Assembly: GCA_901472405.1 (NCBI GenBank)
Contig: LR590463.1
Location: 3,224,001-3,288,000, forward strand
Source of the DNA: Serratia rubidaea
Lineage (GTDB): Bacteria; Pseudomonadota; Gammaproteobacteria; Enterobacterales; Enterobacteriaceae
Direction of reading: 5' to 3'
DNA length: 64,000 nucleotides
Below the pieces are notes generated by a model. It had not been told where the DNA came from. It worked only from the letters and a program-made list of their open reading frames with translations, and did no database searches. Shown in pieces: positions 49,962 to 60,033 of this stretch. The number at the start of each line of letters is the position of its first letter. The first letter of the stretch is position 1. Made by a program: the position numbers and the translations under genes.

Positions 49962-50273
49962 TTAACGATAATCTATCGTCATTATGGCAAGTTGCTGTTG
50001 CTGGTCCACCCAGCGAATCTCCGTCGTACCCAAATGCTGCGGCAGTTCTTTGCGCGTCGTCTCGAAGTTCGGCAAGGTGTATTGCTGGCTTTTGATAGTG
50101 ACGCCCATTGCGATAACATTCCGTCTGCGCCGTCGTTGCCGTAATATTCAGCTCGCAAGGCTCTCCACCACTGCGCCAATAAAGCGGACGGTGCCGCCGA
50201 GCGCGCCGGCATGGCCGGCCATCATCCATAAACACAATGCGCCTACGACAGTGATAAACCTATGGGTATTCAT
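49962..50273 (-). CDS. Type 1 fimbrial-like small protein
   Basis: A small secreted protein (about 103 residues) with a signal peptide (MNTHRFITVVGALCLWMMAG, cleavage near AGHAGA). A beta-strand core GGTVRFIGAVVESPCELN and a CYRNG segment give two cysteines that should form the fimbrial disulfide. The C-terminus (RWVDQQQQLAIMTIDYR) ends in the alternating pattern of donor-strand fimbrial subunits. Two frame breaks occur: a lost C in AGC-CCT-TGC near 50163 and one near an A run at about 50095. I know similar short fimbrial-domain proteins from Serratia and Yersinia, encoded alone without chaperone or usher, as here. Confidence 0.7.
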
Positions 50274-50591
50274 GGCCACCTCATATTTTTATTAAGCCAA
50301 TTTAAACATAGGGGATATACCTAGGAGTAATCTCAAGAACAGATGCCACATTGTTGAGTGCTTGCTCAATTAACAGAGAAAAACAAGCTAATAACAACAA
50401 AGACCGCACTGAACATAGTGATTTTCCTTAGGAAATTTCTTGTATCGCAAGATGGATTTTGAAACCAGAAAGGCGCATTTTTATCTGCAAGATTTGTGAT
50501 TCAGCACACGTGTCCGGGAGAGTCAGTGATAATCCCATCAATAATGCTCAATAATTGAACTGTTAAATAAATTAACATCAGGAATATATTT
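50274..50591. other. AT-rich intergenic region upstream of yeiR
   Basis: A 318-base stretch, AT-rich compared with flanking genes, with no credible ORF. It should contain the promoter of yeiR and of the fimbrial-like gene. No zinc-responsive operator is obvious to me. Confidence 0.4.
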
Positions 50592-51565
50592 ATGACGAAA
50601 ACCAACCTGATCACCGGCTTCCTCGGCAGCGGCAAAACCACCACCATCCGTCACCTGTTGGCGAACAAGCCGGAAAATGAGCGCTGGGCGGTGTTGGTCA
50701 ACGAGTTTGGTGAAATAGGCATTGATGGCGCGTTGCTGGCCGACTCCGGCGCCGTACTGAAAGAGATCCCGGCGGCTGCATGTGCTGCGTCAACGGGCTG
50801 CCGATGCAGGTCGGGCTGAATATGCTGCTGCAGCAGGCCAAACCCGACCGGCTGCTGATTGAACCCACCGCCTTGGCCATCCGAAGCAGATCCTGTCGCT
50901 GCTGACGCAGGACACCTACGGCGGTTGGATCGATCTGCGCGCCACCGTCTGCCTGCTGGATGCCCGCCAGCTGCGGGAAGCACGCTATCGCGACAATGAA
51001 AACTTCCGCGATCAGCTGGCGGCCGCCGACCTGATTATGGCGAACAAAAGCGACGTCTGGCAGGCGGCCGACCGCGACGCGCTGCAAAGCTGGCAGGAAA
51101 AACGCCGCCGCCGGTCGGCCGGTCTACCAGATTGAACGCGGACAGATGGACGTCGCGCTGCTCGACCTGCCGCGCACCAACCACGCGGAACTGCCCGACG
51201 GACAGCATCATCATGCGCACGCCGCGCCCCAGGGGCTGGCCGCACTGCGCCTGCCGTCCAACTCGCGCTGGCGTCGGGCGCTGAACCAGGGGCAAGGCTA
51301 CACCGCCTGCGGCTGGATTTTTGACGGCGATACCGAGTTTGACACCATCGGCATGATGGAGTGGATCCGCCTGGCGCCGGTCGACCGCGCCAAAGGCGTG
51401 GTGCGCATTGCCGAAGGAACGCTGGTGATCAACCGCCAGGGGCAGGATCTCAGTATTGAAACCCGTCCTGCGCCGCCGCTGGACAGCCGCATTGAATTGA
51501 TCCACAGCGCGGACGCCGACTGGAATGCGTTGCAATCGGCTTTGTTTAAGATTCGTTTAGGCTGA
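50592..51565 (+). CDS. yeiR: Zinc-binding GTPase YeiR (COG0523)
   Basis: A metallochaperone-type G3E GTPase that binds zinc. The Walker A is GFLGSGKTTTIRHLL (residues 9-23) and the Walker B region reads VLVNEFGEIGIDG. The metal site CxCC can be read as GGCMCCVNG once a G is restored at 50771 (CCG-GGC-GGC). The base-specific NKSD follows in LIMANKSDVW. The C-terminal domain carries a His-rich stretch (DGQHHHAHAA). Single-base losses lie near 50771, 50867, 50882 and 51105. The corrected length is about 325 residues (328 in E. coli). The product may supply or store zinc under limitation (family knowledge). Confidence 0.92.
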
Positions 51566-51613
51566 CGGCTTTACCGTTATCATCGTTTTTTGACTATCGA
51601 CACAGGTTATTTC

Positions 51614-52324
51614 ATGACGCGCCGTAATCTTCCCCGTATTCTGCTCCTTAATATCCTGGGCATCGCCTTATTCTTGTCCTGGTATTTACCCGCCAACCAC
51701 GGGCTGTGGTTTAAAGTGGATTCGGCCATTTTCTTCTTCTTTAATCAGCATCTGGCCAGCGATCCCGCCTTTTTACACCTGGTGGCGATTACCAATAACC
51801 GCGCCTTTGACGCCATTTCGCTGATCGCCATGGGGCTGCTGTACCTCTATTTTTATCTGAAACAGGATGCCTATGGCCGCCGTCGCCTGCTGGTGACCGG
51901 CGTGGTGATGCTGCTGACCGCGGTGGTGCTGAACCAGCTGGGGCACCTGCTGCCGGTGAAACACCCCAGCCCGACGCTGACCTTTGATAATATCAACCGC
52001 GTCAGCGAGCTGACCGGCATTCCGACCAAAGACGCCTCCAGCGACAGCTTCCCCGGCGACCACGGCATGATGCTGATTATTTTCGCCTGCTTTATGCTGC
52101 GTTACTTTAACGTCCGCGCCTTTCTTATCGCGCTGGCGATCGTCGTGGTGTTTTCACTGCCGCGGGTGATGATCGGCGCCCACTGGTTCACCGATATCGC
52201 GGTCGGTTCATTGTCCGTGGTGCTGGTCGGCGCCAGCTGGTGGCTGATGACCCCGGCCAGCGATGCCCTGATTGACGGGTTAAATCGCCTGTTGCCCGGT
52301 AAACACCGCCCGGGCCGGCCATAA
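51614..52324 (+). CDS. lpxT: Kdo2-lipid A phosphotransferase LpxT
   Basis: LpxT transfers a phosphate from undecaprenyl pyrophosphate to the 1-phosphate of lipid A on the periplasmic face of the inner membrane. The 236-residue PAP2-family protein has about six helices and the three phosphatase motifs: GHLLPVKHPSP, SDSFPGDHGMM (catalytic His) and RVMIGAHWFTDIAVG. INRVSELTGIPTKDASSDSF is near identical to E. coli. The start at ATG 51614 matches. An in-frame TTG at 51590 is less likely. The order yeiR, lpxT, mepS is conserved. Confidence 0.95.
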   Translation: MTRRNLPRILLLNILGIALFLSWYLPANHGLWFKVDSAIFFFFNQHLASDPAFLHLVAITNNRAFDAISLIAMGLLYLYFYLKQDAYGRRRLLVTGVVMLLTAVVLNQLGHLLPVKHPSPTLTFDNINRVSELTGIPTKDASSDSFPGDHGMMLIIFACFMLRYFNVRAFLIALAIVVVFSLPRVMIGAHWFTDIAVGSLSVVLVGASWWLMTPASDALIDGLNRLLPGKHRPGRP

Positions 52325-52736
52325 ACCGAGGTTATCTTCCCCCGCAGCGCCTCCGCGGCGGGGGAAAACCACCGCCAAATCCTGCGCTCATTTTTTCCCG
52401 CCGCCCACCCAATTTTGCCCCGCCGTTGCTCGCCCGGATCGTCCGAACAGGTTTCGTTTTTTTTATCTGAAGTTTTACATTATGTTACATCGCTAATTCT
52501 GATAAAAAAGTCAGAGAAAAAGGCTCGCAATCCCCCATATCTTCCGGTAATCTCTTTAACGTTTGTGCCTGTTTTATCTCTTTTCGCTATTAAAACCGGG
52601 AAAAGTGTGCGTTAGAGCACATTTTTTTGCCGTTTGACGATGGGGGATAACGCAGGATGCAATCCGGCCTCGTTCAGTTTGGCATTTTTCAGGTGACGAC
52701 ATTCGTCGTTAAGGACTTCAAGGGAATTCGAGAACA
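52325..52736. other. Long upstream region of mepS
   Basis: Without a gene. A hairpin (CCCCCGC at 52339-52345 with GCGGGGG at 52358-52364) lies just after lpxT. The rest is AT-rich and presumably holds the mepS promoter and a long 5' leader. No known small RNA or riboswitch is recognisable. Confidence 0.45.
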
Positions 52737-53315
52737 ATGGTCAAATCTCAACCTTTTCTGAGATACATGTTGCGGTTGGTACCCGCAATGGCGGCAGCAG
52801 TCCTGCTTTCCGCCTGTAGTTCGACTCACACGGCCAATTCGAACAACGCACAAACTGAGATGCATGCAGTTAATGACAAAGGCGGTCTTTTACTGCAAGC
52901 CTCTCAGGATGAATTCGAGGCCATGGTGCGTAATGTTGACATCAAGTCAAAAATTCTGGACCAGTACGCCGACTGGAAAGGCGTCCGCTACCGTCTGGGC
53001 GGTGAAAGCAAACGCGGCATCGACTGTTCCGCCTTTGTGCAACGCACCTTCCGCGAACAGTTCGGTATGGATCTGCCCCGCTCGACCTATCAGCAGGAAG
53101 ATATGGGCAAAAAAGTGCAGCGCAGCAAACTGCGCCCGGGCGATCTGGTGCTGTTCCGCTCCGGTTCCACCGGCCGTCACGTCGGCATCTATCTGGGGAA
53201 CGATCAGTTTGTTCATGCGTCCACCAGCAATGGCGTGATGATTTCCAAGCTGACCAATGTGTACTGGAACAAGCGCTATCACGAAGCGCGACGGGTGTTG
53301 ACCAACAACAGCTGA
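52737..53315 (+). CDS. mepS: Murein DD-endopeptidase MepS (Spr)
   Basis: An outer-membrane lipoprotein that cuts D-Ala-mDAP crosslinks so that new murein can be inserted. It is normally degraded by Prc/NlpI. The 192-residue precursor has a lipobox LLSAC with lipidated Cys27. Its NlpC/P60 catalytic domain (from about 70) has Cys97 in [13 protein letters not shown], and His residues in [12 protein letters not shown] and FVHASTSNG complete the triad. [15 protein letters not shown] matches E. coli closely. The frame is unbroken and starts at ATG 52737. Confidence 0.96.
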   Translation: MVKSQPFLRYMLRLVPAMAAAVLLSACSSTHTANSNNAQTEMHAVNDKGGLLLQASQDEFEAMVRNVDIKSKILDQYADWKGVRYRLGGESKRGIDCSAFVQRTFREQFGMDLPRSTYQQEDMGKKVQRSKLRPGDLVLFRSGSTGRHVGIYLGNDQFVHASTSNGVMISKLTNVYWNKRYHEARRVLTNNS

Positions 53316-53350
53316 CCTGAAAGAAGTCCTGAATACCAAACGAACGCCGC

Positions 53351-53377
53351 AACGCCGCCCCTCCGGGCGGCGTTTTT
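53351..53377 (+). terminator. Terminator of mepS
   Basis: AACGCCGCCC and GGGCGGCGTT form a ten-pair stem around CTCC, followed by TTTATT. Confidence 0.93.
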
Positions 53378-53496
53378 ATTTCGGCCGCCGCGGTGAGATT
53401 TGCACTTTTGCCCGCCGGATTTTACAGTGGCGGCTGACTTCCCGTTCGCGACGTCAGCACCAGCCCGCCGCGACGGCCTACTTTACGGAGCCTATT

Positions 53497-54149
53497 TTGA
53501 GTACAGCTCGCGAAACATCCGCAAAACATCCCCGCAAAAACGACCCCGAAGGGCTGAAACAGCGTATTTTCGCCAGCGCGCTGGCGGAGTTCTCCGAAGC
53601 GGGCCTGAAGGGCGCGCGCCTGGAGCGCATTGCCGAACAGGCGGACACCACCAAACGCATGGTGGTTTACCACTTCAAGAATAAAGAGTCGCTGTATATC
53701 GCCGTGCTGGAATACGCCTACGCGCATATCCGCCAGGACGAAATGGCGCTCAACCTGGCGACGCTGCCGCCGCAGGCCGCCATGCAGCGTCTGATTGAGG
53801 CCAACTTCGACTATCACGTCGCCCACCCGGCGTTTATCCGCCTGGTCAGCCTGGAGAACATGCAGCGCGGCCAGTATGCCCGCCAGTCGGAAAAGCTGAA
53901 ATTACTCAACGCCAGCGCGCTGCAAACGCTGGAAGATATTTTACAGCGGGTAAACAGCAGGAATTATTCTCCCCCGACATGAATGCGCGCGATGTGCACC
54001 GTATTATCAGCGCGCTGTGTTTCCACCACGCCGCCAACCAATATACCTTCGATACCTTATTTGAAGGCAGCCGCACGGCGGAAGAGAAATTGGCCTACTA
54101 CCGGCAGATGACGGTGGATGTGGTGATGCGTTATTTACAGTGCAAATAA
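53497..54149 (+). CDS. TetR/AcrR family transcriptional regulator
   Basis: The product (217 residues corrected) begins with a basic tail, then the TetR HTH domain (RIFASALAEFSEAGLKGARL, then TTKRMVVYHFKNKESLYIAV at residues about 20-68). A C-terminal ligand domain follows that resembles the RutR-type (YcdC) C-terminal family. It starts with TTG at 53497, with ACGGAG eight bases upstream. One base is lost near 53949 (CGG-GGT-AAA). No target operon adjoins it. The gene is absent from this position in E. coli, where mepS is followed directly by rtn. Confidence 0.82.
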
Positions 54150-54250
54150 ATAAACCGCACGTCGTCCCGCTTCCTTGATGCTCAAATCTGCGCGAATAAG
54201 ATATAGTAAAAGCAGAACAAACTATTACGCCGTGCTCAGGGGGCTGGCTC

Positions 54251-55843
54251 ATGGGGTTAAAAAAGGCATTTACCCGCCATATATCACATCGTCGGCGCAG
54301 CCTGGTTAAAAGTTGTATTGTGGCCCTGGTCTTTTTTATCCTGTTCAGCTCGGCAACGTTGTTTTTGATCTATCATCAACGCGCGCAATTCCACCAGGAT
54401 CTTGCGCAGCGCACCCAGCGCTTCGCCGTGAATTATTTAAACACGCTGACCGGCGTAATGCGCAATATACTGCCGCTGACGCGGGAAGGCTGCCAGGCGG
54501 CCCTGCCGGAGATTGGCTACCGCGCTGCGTTCACGCCGGACGTACGCACGTTTTTGCTGATTAAAAACGGCGTCGCCTACTGTTCGTCCGCCACCGGTGA
54601 TATGCAGAGCGAACTGAAAGCCATTGCTCCGGAAATTAACGGGCACCAGCCGCTGGATATGAAACTGCAGGCGGGCACGCCGATGATCCCCGACCGGCCG
54701 GCCGTGATGGTCTGGTTGCGCAAGCCCGGCGACAGCGCCGACGGCGTCCTGGCCACGCTGGATATTCATCTGCTGCCCTATCTGCTCAGTACGCCCGGCG
54801 CGAAAAACTCCGGCGTGGCCGTGATTATGGGCACCCAGGCCCTCACCACCTTCTCTGCCGATCTGGTCCCGCTGGACCGTCTGCCGGCCTATCAGTCCGA
54901 CCGGCTGTCCATTCCCGGCTATCCGCTGGCGCTGCTGTTCTATAATCAGAAACTGACCAGCAATGACATCCGCCTGACGCTGCTGGCCGCTCTGGTGCTG
55001 TCTCTGCTGATCGGCGTGCTGTGCTATTACGCCATGCTGCTGCGCCAAAGCCCCGAACGCGCGCTGCTGCGCGGCATGAAGCGCAATGAGTTCTTTGTCG
55101 AATATCAGCCGGTGTTCCATACCGCCAGCAACGCCATTTCCGGTCTGGAAGTGTTGCTGCGCTGGCAGCACCCGACCGAGGGGCGCATCCCGCCGGACCT
55201 GTTTATCCCCTATGCGGAGAGCGAAAACCTGATCGTGCCGCTGACCCGCCACCTGTTCAAACTGATCGCCGGCGATGCCGTCAAGCTGACCGAAGCACTG
55301 CCGCCGGGCGCCAAGCTGGGGGTGAATATCGCGCCGTCCCACCTGCGTGACCCCGGCTTCCATCAGGACGTGCTGGAGCTGTTAACGCAGCTGCCGCAGC
55401 ACGACTTTACGCTGGTGTTTGAAATCACCGAACGCGATATCGTGGAGGAAGACTGCGCGCAGCAGGAGTTTGACTGGCTGCACCGGCAAGGGATCGAGAT
55501 TGCTATTGATGATTTCGGCACCGGCCACAGCGCGCTGATCTATCTGCAGCGCTTCACCATGGACTACCTGAAAATCGACCGCGGGTTCGTCAATACCATC
55601 GGCCGGGATACCGTCACCGCGCCGGTGCTGGACGCGGTGTTGACGCTGGCGGACAAGCTGCAGATGCGCACGGTGGCCGAAGGGGTGGAAACCGCTGAGC
55701 AGGTCGGCTTCCTGCAGCAGCGCGGCGTCAGTTTCATGCAGGGTTACTATTTTAGCAAACCGTTGAAAATCGATGATTTTGTCGCTTTTTGCCAGGCAAA
55801 TTCGGTCTATAATTGCCTGACCGGTGAAACCACCGGTCCTTAG
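54251..55843 (+). CDS. pdeN: Cyclic-di-GMP phosphodiesterase PdeN (Rtn), CSS-EAL
   Basis: A membrane-bound phosphodiesterase that degrades cyclic di-GMP. Two helices (about 20-40 and 238-260) bracket a periplasmic CSS-motif domain with CSS in AYCSSATG, which senses the redox state in known relatives. The cytoplasmic EAL domain (from about 275) shows EYQPV, the signature EVLLRW (EVL in place of EAL, the metal-binding Glu kept), NIAPSHL, EITERD, IDDFGTGHSAL, LKIDRGFV and AEGVETAEQ. Apart from EVL the catalytic residues appear intact. The frame is unbroken, with 530 residues. It is followed by yejA, as in E. coli. Confidence 0.9.
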   Translation: MGLKKAFTRHISHRRRSLVKSCIVALVFFILFSSATLFLIYHQRAQFHQDLAQRTQRFAVNYLNTLTGVMRNILPLTREGCQAALPEIGYRAAFTPDVRTFLLIKNGVAYCSSATGDMQSELKAIAPEINGHQPLDMKLQAGTPMIPDRPAVMVWLRKPGDSADGVLATLDIHLLPYLLSTPGAKNSGVAVIMGTQALTTFSADLVPLDRLPAYQSDRLSIPGYPLALLFYNQKLTSNDIRLTLLAALVLSLLIGVLCYYAMLLRQSPERALLRGMKRNEFFVEYQPVFHTASNAISGLEVLLRWQHPTEGRIPPDLFIPYAESENLIVPLTRHLFKLIAGDAVKLTEALPPGAKLGVNIAPSHLRDPGFHQDVLELLTQLPQHDFTLVFEITERDIVEEDCAQQEFDWLHRQGIEIAIDDFGTGHSALIYLQRFTMDYLKIDRGFVNTIGRDTVTAPVLDAVLTLADKLQMRTVAEGVETAEQVGFLQQRGVSFMQGYYFSKPLKIDDFVAFCQANSVYNCLTGETTGP

Positions 55844-55922
55844 GTTGTTTACGCCCAGCGTCGCAGCCGCCGTGAGCGGGCGGGGATGCCGGGCATCCGA
55901 TGGATACAGCAGGAGCCTGTCC

Positions 55923-57722
55923 ATGCGCGTTTTTGCCGCTCTGGTGCTTGCCGCACTGAGTTTAGGGTTGCACGCCGAACAGCTTAATGAAAGCTATGCG
56001 TTCGCACTGCTCGGCGATCCCAAATACTCCAACGATTTCAGCCACTACGATTACGTCAATCCGGCGGCCCCCAAGGGCGGCGATATCCGGCTGGCGGCCA
56101 TCGGCAGCTATGACAATTTCAACCCCTATGCCGGCCGCGGCGTGCCGGGCCAGCGCACCGGCGAGCTGTACGACCCGCTGTTCGCCACCTCGGATGACGA
56201 GCCGGCCAGCTACTACCCGCTGATTGCCGAGTCGGCGCGTTATCCGCAGGATATGCGCTGGATGGAGCTGAATATCAACGCCCTCGCCCGCTTCCAGGAC
56301 GGCAGCCCGATCACCGCCGCCGACGTGGCGTTCAGCTTCGATAAATTTATGGCGGAAGGCGTACCGCAGTTCCGGGCGTATTATCAGGGCGTTACCGTCA
56401 AGGCCATCTCACGCCTGACGGTGCGCATCGAACAGCGCAGAGCGGATCGCGTACAGATGCTCAGCCTGCTGGGGCTGAAAGTGCTGCCGCAAAGCTTCTG
56501 GCAGAAGCATAAGCTCAGCGAACCGCTCAGCACGCCGCCGCTCGGCAGCGGGCCATATAAAATCAGCGATTATCGCATCGGCCACTCGATTACCTATCAG
56601 CGCGTGCGTGACTACTGGGCCGCCGGTCTGCCGGTCAACCGCGGCCGCTTCAATTTCGATACTATCCGCTACGATTACTACCCGAATGAACAGGCGGCGC
56701 TGGCGGCCTTCAAGGCCGGCGCCTATGATTTCCGCAGCGAAAGCTCAGCCAAAAGCTGGGCGAGCCAGTATCAGGGCGATAATTTCAGCCGCGGTTATAT
56801 CGTCAAACGTGACGATAGCAGCCAGACGGCGCAAAACGCCCGCTGGCTGGCGTTTAATATCACGCGGCCGCCCTTCAACGATCCCCGGGTGCGGGAAGCC
56901 GTTACGCTGGCCTTCGATTTCGATGCGATGAATAAAACGCTCTACGCCGACGCCTACCAGCGTACCGACAGCTATTTCCAGAACACGCCTTACGCCGCCA
57001 AGGGCTACCCGAACGCCGAAGAGCTGGCGCTGCTGGCGCCGCTGAAAGGCCAGGTGCCGCCGGAGGTATTCACCCGCGTTTATCAGCCGCCGCGCTCGGA
57101 CGGCAGCGGCAACAACCGGCAAAACCTGCTCAACGCCGCCCGGCTGCTGAAAGAGGCCGGCTGGGAGGTCAGAAACCAGCGCCTGGTTAACGCCAGCACC
57201 GGCCAGCCGCTGACCTTCGAGCTGCTGCTGCCGGACAACAGCGCCTTCCAGTACGTACAGCCGTTCCAGCACAGCCTGCAACAGCTGGGCATCACGCTGC
57301 AACCGCGTGAAGTCGATGCCGTTCGATACGCCCAGCGCCTGCGGCAGCGCGATTACGCGATGGCCGCCATCGTCTATCCGGCGATGGCCTACCCCAACGC
57401 CGATTTGTCATTCTACTGGGGATCCGGCAAACGTGACGCCGGCTATAACGCCGCCGGCGTCAGCGATCCGGCGGTCGATGCCCTGCTCGCGCAGATCGTC
57501 AAAAACCAGCATAACCCGCAGGCGCTGCTGCCGCTCGGCCGGGCGCTGGATCGGGTGCTGACCTGGAACCGCTATATGCTGCCGATGTGGTACTCCAGCC
57601 ACGTTCGCTATGCCTTCTGGGACAAATTCTCCTCCCCGTCAGTCCGTCCGACCAACGCCGTCGGTCTGGACGACTGGTGGTTCGACGTGAATAAAGCCGC
57701 GCGACTGCCGGCGCAGCGCTGA
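55923..57722 (+). CDS. yejA: Periplasmic oligopeptide-binding protein YejA
   Basis: The binding protein of the YejABEF ABC importer, which takes up peptides such as microcin C in E. coli. The 599-residue precursor has a Sec signal peptide (to about residue 20, LGLHAEQ). A family 5 solute-binding domain follows: YVNPAAPKGGDIRLAAIGSY, GSYDNFNPYAGRG, SGPYKISDYRIGH and WGSGKRDAGYNAAGV. I start at ATG 55923, which matches a signal peptide. The 33 upstream codons in frame are unlikely. The expected yejB, yejE and yejF genes do not follow. The next gene is yejG on the other strand, so the permease and ATPase must lie elsewhere or be lost. Confidence 0.93.
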   Translation: MRVFAALVLAALSLGLHAEQLNESYAFALLGDPKYSNDFSHYDYVNPAAPKGGDIRLAAIGSYDNFNPYAGRGVPGQRTGELYDPLFATSDDEPASYYPLIAESARYPQDMRWMELNINALARFQDGSPITAADVAFSFDKFMAEGVPQFRAYYQGVTVKAISRLTVRIEQRRADRVQMLSLLGLKVLPQSFWQKHKLSEPLSTPPLGSGPYKISDYRIGHSITYQRVRDYWAAGLPVNRGRFNFDTIRYDYYPNEQAALAAFKAGAYDFRSESSAKSWASQYQGDNFSRGYIVKRDDSSQTAQNARWLAFNITRPPFNDPRVREAVTLAFDFDAMNKTLYADAYQRTDSYFQNTPYAAKGYPNAEELALLAPLKGQVPPEVFTRVYQPPRSDGSGNNRQNLLNAARLLKEAGWEVRNQRLVNASTGQPLTFELLLPDNSAFQYVQPFQHSLQQLGITLQPREVDAVRYAQRLRQRDYAMAAIVYPAMAYPNADLSFYWGSGKRDAGYNAAGVSDPAVDALLAQIVKNQHNPQALLPLGRALDRVLTWNRYMLPMWYSSHVRYAFWDKFSSPSVRPTNAVGLDDWWFDVNKAARLPAQR

Positions 57723-57835
57723 TCTGCGGCGTACGGAGAAGATTCAGGGAGGAGTCAGCAGGACGGGCGGAGGCGGCGTGGCGTCAGCCTGCCGCCGCCA
57801 AGATGCGGCAACGGCGCAGAAAGATCGGTGGGAAA

Positions 57836-58180
57836 TCAGAAAGGGTATTGCGCGCTCATCGGTTCGGCGATCGCCGCGCCGACGTTTTTCAAACGGCATA
57901 TGGTGGCGCTCTCGTCCCGGCTATGTACGAACAGGCAAGGCTCCCCTTCCCATTCGACCACCGCACAGTCGACCTGAATCTCCTGCAGGGTAAGTTTAAG
58001 CTGTTGCATCACGCGCCAGGCTTCATTGCCATCGTGGCTGAGCAGCTTCAGGCCAATCAGGTTGTTATCTTCGTCGATACCGTTCAACGGCAGCGGCTCA
58101 ACCTTAACGCCGGTGAACCCCGATAGCCAACGGTAACTTTGCGGCAAGCGATGCACTACCGAAAGTTGGATACTATCCAC
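57836..58180 (-). CDS. yejG: Conserved protein YejG
   Basis: A 114-residue soluble protein of unknown function that matches E. coli YejG from end to end ([15 protein letters not shown], then [13 protein letters not shown] and [15 protein letters not shown]). Some mutations in yejG have been linked to aminoglycoside tolerance in E. coli. It has no close co-directional neighbour here. In E. coli it also lies between yejF and bcr. Confidence 0.93.
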   Translation of the reverse strand: MDSIQLSVVHRLPQSYRWLSGFTGVKVEPLPLNGIDEDNNLIGLKLLSHDGNEAWRVMQQLKLTLQEIQVDCAVVEWEGEPCLFVHSRDESATICRLKNVGAAIAEPMSAQYPF

Positions 58181-58754
58181 ATGAAATCCCTAGTTTGAAA
58201 AGTTGAAACATTTTTTTTACATCACCGGGTAACTAAGTTATAGCCGTTCAATACTGACTCTGCTGCGAATTGCCCGCTTTCATCGGCATATTTTGTCACA
58301 AACTATTAACAGAACCCGGCGTTTGCTGATTTGTCGCTGTTTTTACCCTTGCTGGGCGTGCCTCTGGGCATATTTTTGCGACTCAGCTCGCATTTTTGCG
58401 TTATATGTAACCCTTTCCGCTCACAATCTCAACTCTTTTTTATTGCATTGCGATCACCTTTGATTCGCCATAATTTTACATCAATTAAACATTCCGCCGT
58501 CGCTACGCCGCGCCCTGCCGTTGTTAACATTATGATTAATAAAGCAACAACCTGATAAGTCGCCAGCCCCCCGCCAGCCTGCTACGGCTGATTTATCACG
58601 CCGACGTAGCGCCAGGCGAAAGGCTTTTTTTAACAAAATGCGGCGCCGTACCGATCGGCAGCGTCGGTTAGCATGCTTATATTTAGCAACAAATTAAACG
58701 TTGATTGGCGAGGGAGATCATGATGATGCGAAAAGACGGGAGGAACACGCTACT
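58181..58754. other. Intergenic region between yejG and bcr
   Basis: A 574-base AT-rich stretch. It should carry the yejG promoter on the minus strand. A 74-codon ORF at 58331-58555 on the plus strand has no recognisable motif. A short ATG-initiated frame of 22 codons begins at 58721 and overlaps the bcr 3' hairpin, and I do not consider it a gene. No known small RNA is recognised. Confidence 0.4.
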
Positions 58755-58784
58755 CCGCGGGAACCGACATGCCGGCTCCCGCGG
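58755..58784 (-). terminator. Hairpin at the 3' end of bcr
   Basis: CCGCGGGAACCG pairs with CGGCTCCCGCGG (one mismatch) around a six-base loop directly after the bcr stop. No T run follows. Confidence 0.55.
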
Positions 58785-58790
58785 ATAACA

Positions 58791-60005
58791 TCAACGGGAG
58801 GAGGCCGCCGCAGCGGCGCGCGGCCGGCTGGCGTAGAGATAAAGCAGCATGGCGATAATGCTGCACAGCGCCATTGACGACACCATCGGCCAGGCGCTCT
58901 GCCCCGGCAGCAGCGATAACAGCGCGCCCACCAGGGCGCCGATGCTGAAACGCAGCGTACCGGCCAGCGAAGAGGCGGTGCCCGCCATATGCGGGAAGTC
59001 GTCAAGAATCACCGCCATCGCATTGGAAGAGATCATCGCGATACAGCCCAGATAGACCGCCACGCCGATCACCAGCGCCCAGAAGCCGAGACCGGCGGCG
59101 CTGACTACCAGCAGCCAAAGCCCCATGGTCAGCTGTACGCTCAGCCCCAGCCGGAACATCTTCACCGCGCCGACGCGCCGCACATTACGGCTGTTCACCA
59201 ACGTGGTCAGGAACAGGAACACGATATTCAGCGCGAAATAGTAGCCGAAATGCTGCGGCGACACGTGGTTCAGCTCGATATAGACAAACGGGCCGGCGCT
59301 GAGGAATGAAAACATGCCGGCAAAGGAGAAGGCGCTGGCCAGCATATAGCTCAGCACCCGCCGGTGACGAAACAGCGAGCCGAAATTCCCCAGCGTGGTG
59401 CGCAGATGGAACTTCTGCCGTCGCTCCTTCGGCAGGGTTTCCTTGATAAACAGCGCCACCAGCAGCGAGCCGATCAGCGCCGCAGCGCCCATGGTCCAGA
59501 AAATCGCGTGCCAGTTGAACCACAGCAGCAGCGCCCCGCCGATCATCGGCGCCAGCAGCGGCGCGATGGTCATCACCAGGATCACGAAGGACATCATGCG
59601 CGAGAATTCGTCCTTGGTGAACATATCGCGCATCAGGGCATTGATCACCACGCTGGCCGCCGCCGCCGACAGCCCGTGCAAAAAGCGCAGGTTAATCAGC
59701 TGCTCTACCGACTGCGCCATAGCGCAGGCGCAGCCGGCCAGGGCAAAAATCAGCGTTCCCCACAGGATCACCGGCTTACGCCCGATGCTGTCCGACATCG
59801 GTCCATAGAACAGCTGGCCGACGGCAAAGCCGAGCATATAGGCGCTGAGCGTCATCTGCACGCTGCCGGATGCAACGCCGAACTCCTGAGCGATCACCGG
59901 CATGCTGGGCAGATACATATCGATGGCCAGCGGCATCAGCATGGAAAGCAGGCCCAGAATAAAAATCAAACCGAGATGAGATGTCCGGTTATGTTGCACC
60001 TTCAA
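58791..60005 (-). CDS. bcr: Bicyclomycin/sulfonamide resistance transporter Bcr
   Basis: A 404-residue MFS exporter (DHA1) with twelve helices that exports bicyclomycin, sulfonamides and L-cysteine in E. coli. Signatures are [19 protein letters not shown] in helix 1, [19 protein letters not shown] in loop 2-3, [21 protein letters not shown] and the C-terminal [18 protein letters not shown]. The start at ATG 60005 aligns with E. coli. It lies 28 bases after rsuA on the same strand and is probably co-transcribed, as in E. coli. Confidence 0.95.
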   Translation of the reverse strand: MKVQHNRTSHLGLIFILGLLSMLMPLAIDMYLPSMPVIAQEFGVASGSVQMTLSAYMLGFAVGQLFYGPMSDSIGRKPVILWGTLIFALAGCACAMAQSVEQLINLRFLHGLSAAAASVVINALMRDMFTKDEFSRMMSFVILVMTIAPLLAPMIGGALLLWFNWHAIFWTMGAAALIGSLLVALFIKETLPKERRQKFHLRTTLGNFGSLFRHRRVLSYMLASAFSFAGMFSFLSAGPFVYIELNHVSPQHFGYYFALNIVFLFLTTLVNSRNVRRVGAVKMFRLGLSVQLTMGLWLLVVSAAGLGFWALVIGVAVYLGCIAMISSNAMAVILDDFPHMAGTASSLAGTLRFSIGALVGALLSLLPGQSAWPMVSSMALCSIIAMLLYLYASRPRAAAAASSR

Positions 60006-60033
60006 CGACTCCTTAATCAGCCGCGCTTATCGA

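Noticed and set aside
58331..58555. 74-codon ORF between yejG and bcr
   Set aside because: The composition is that of non-coding AT-rich DNA, with no ribosome binding site or recognisable motif.
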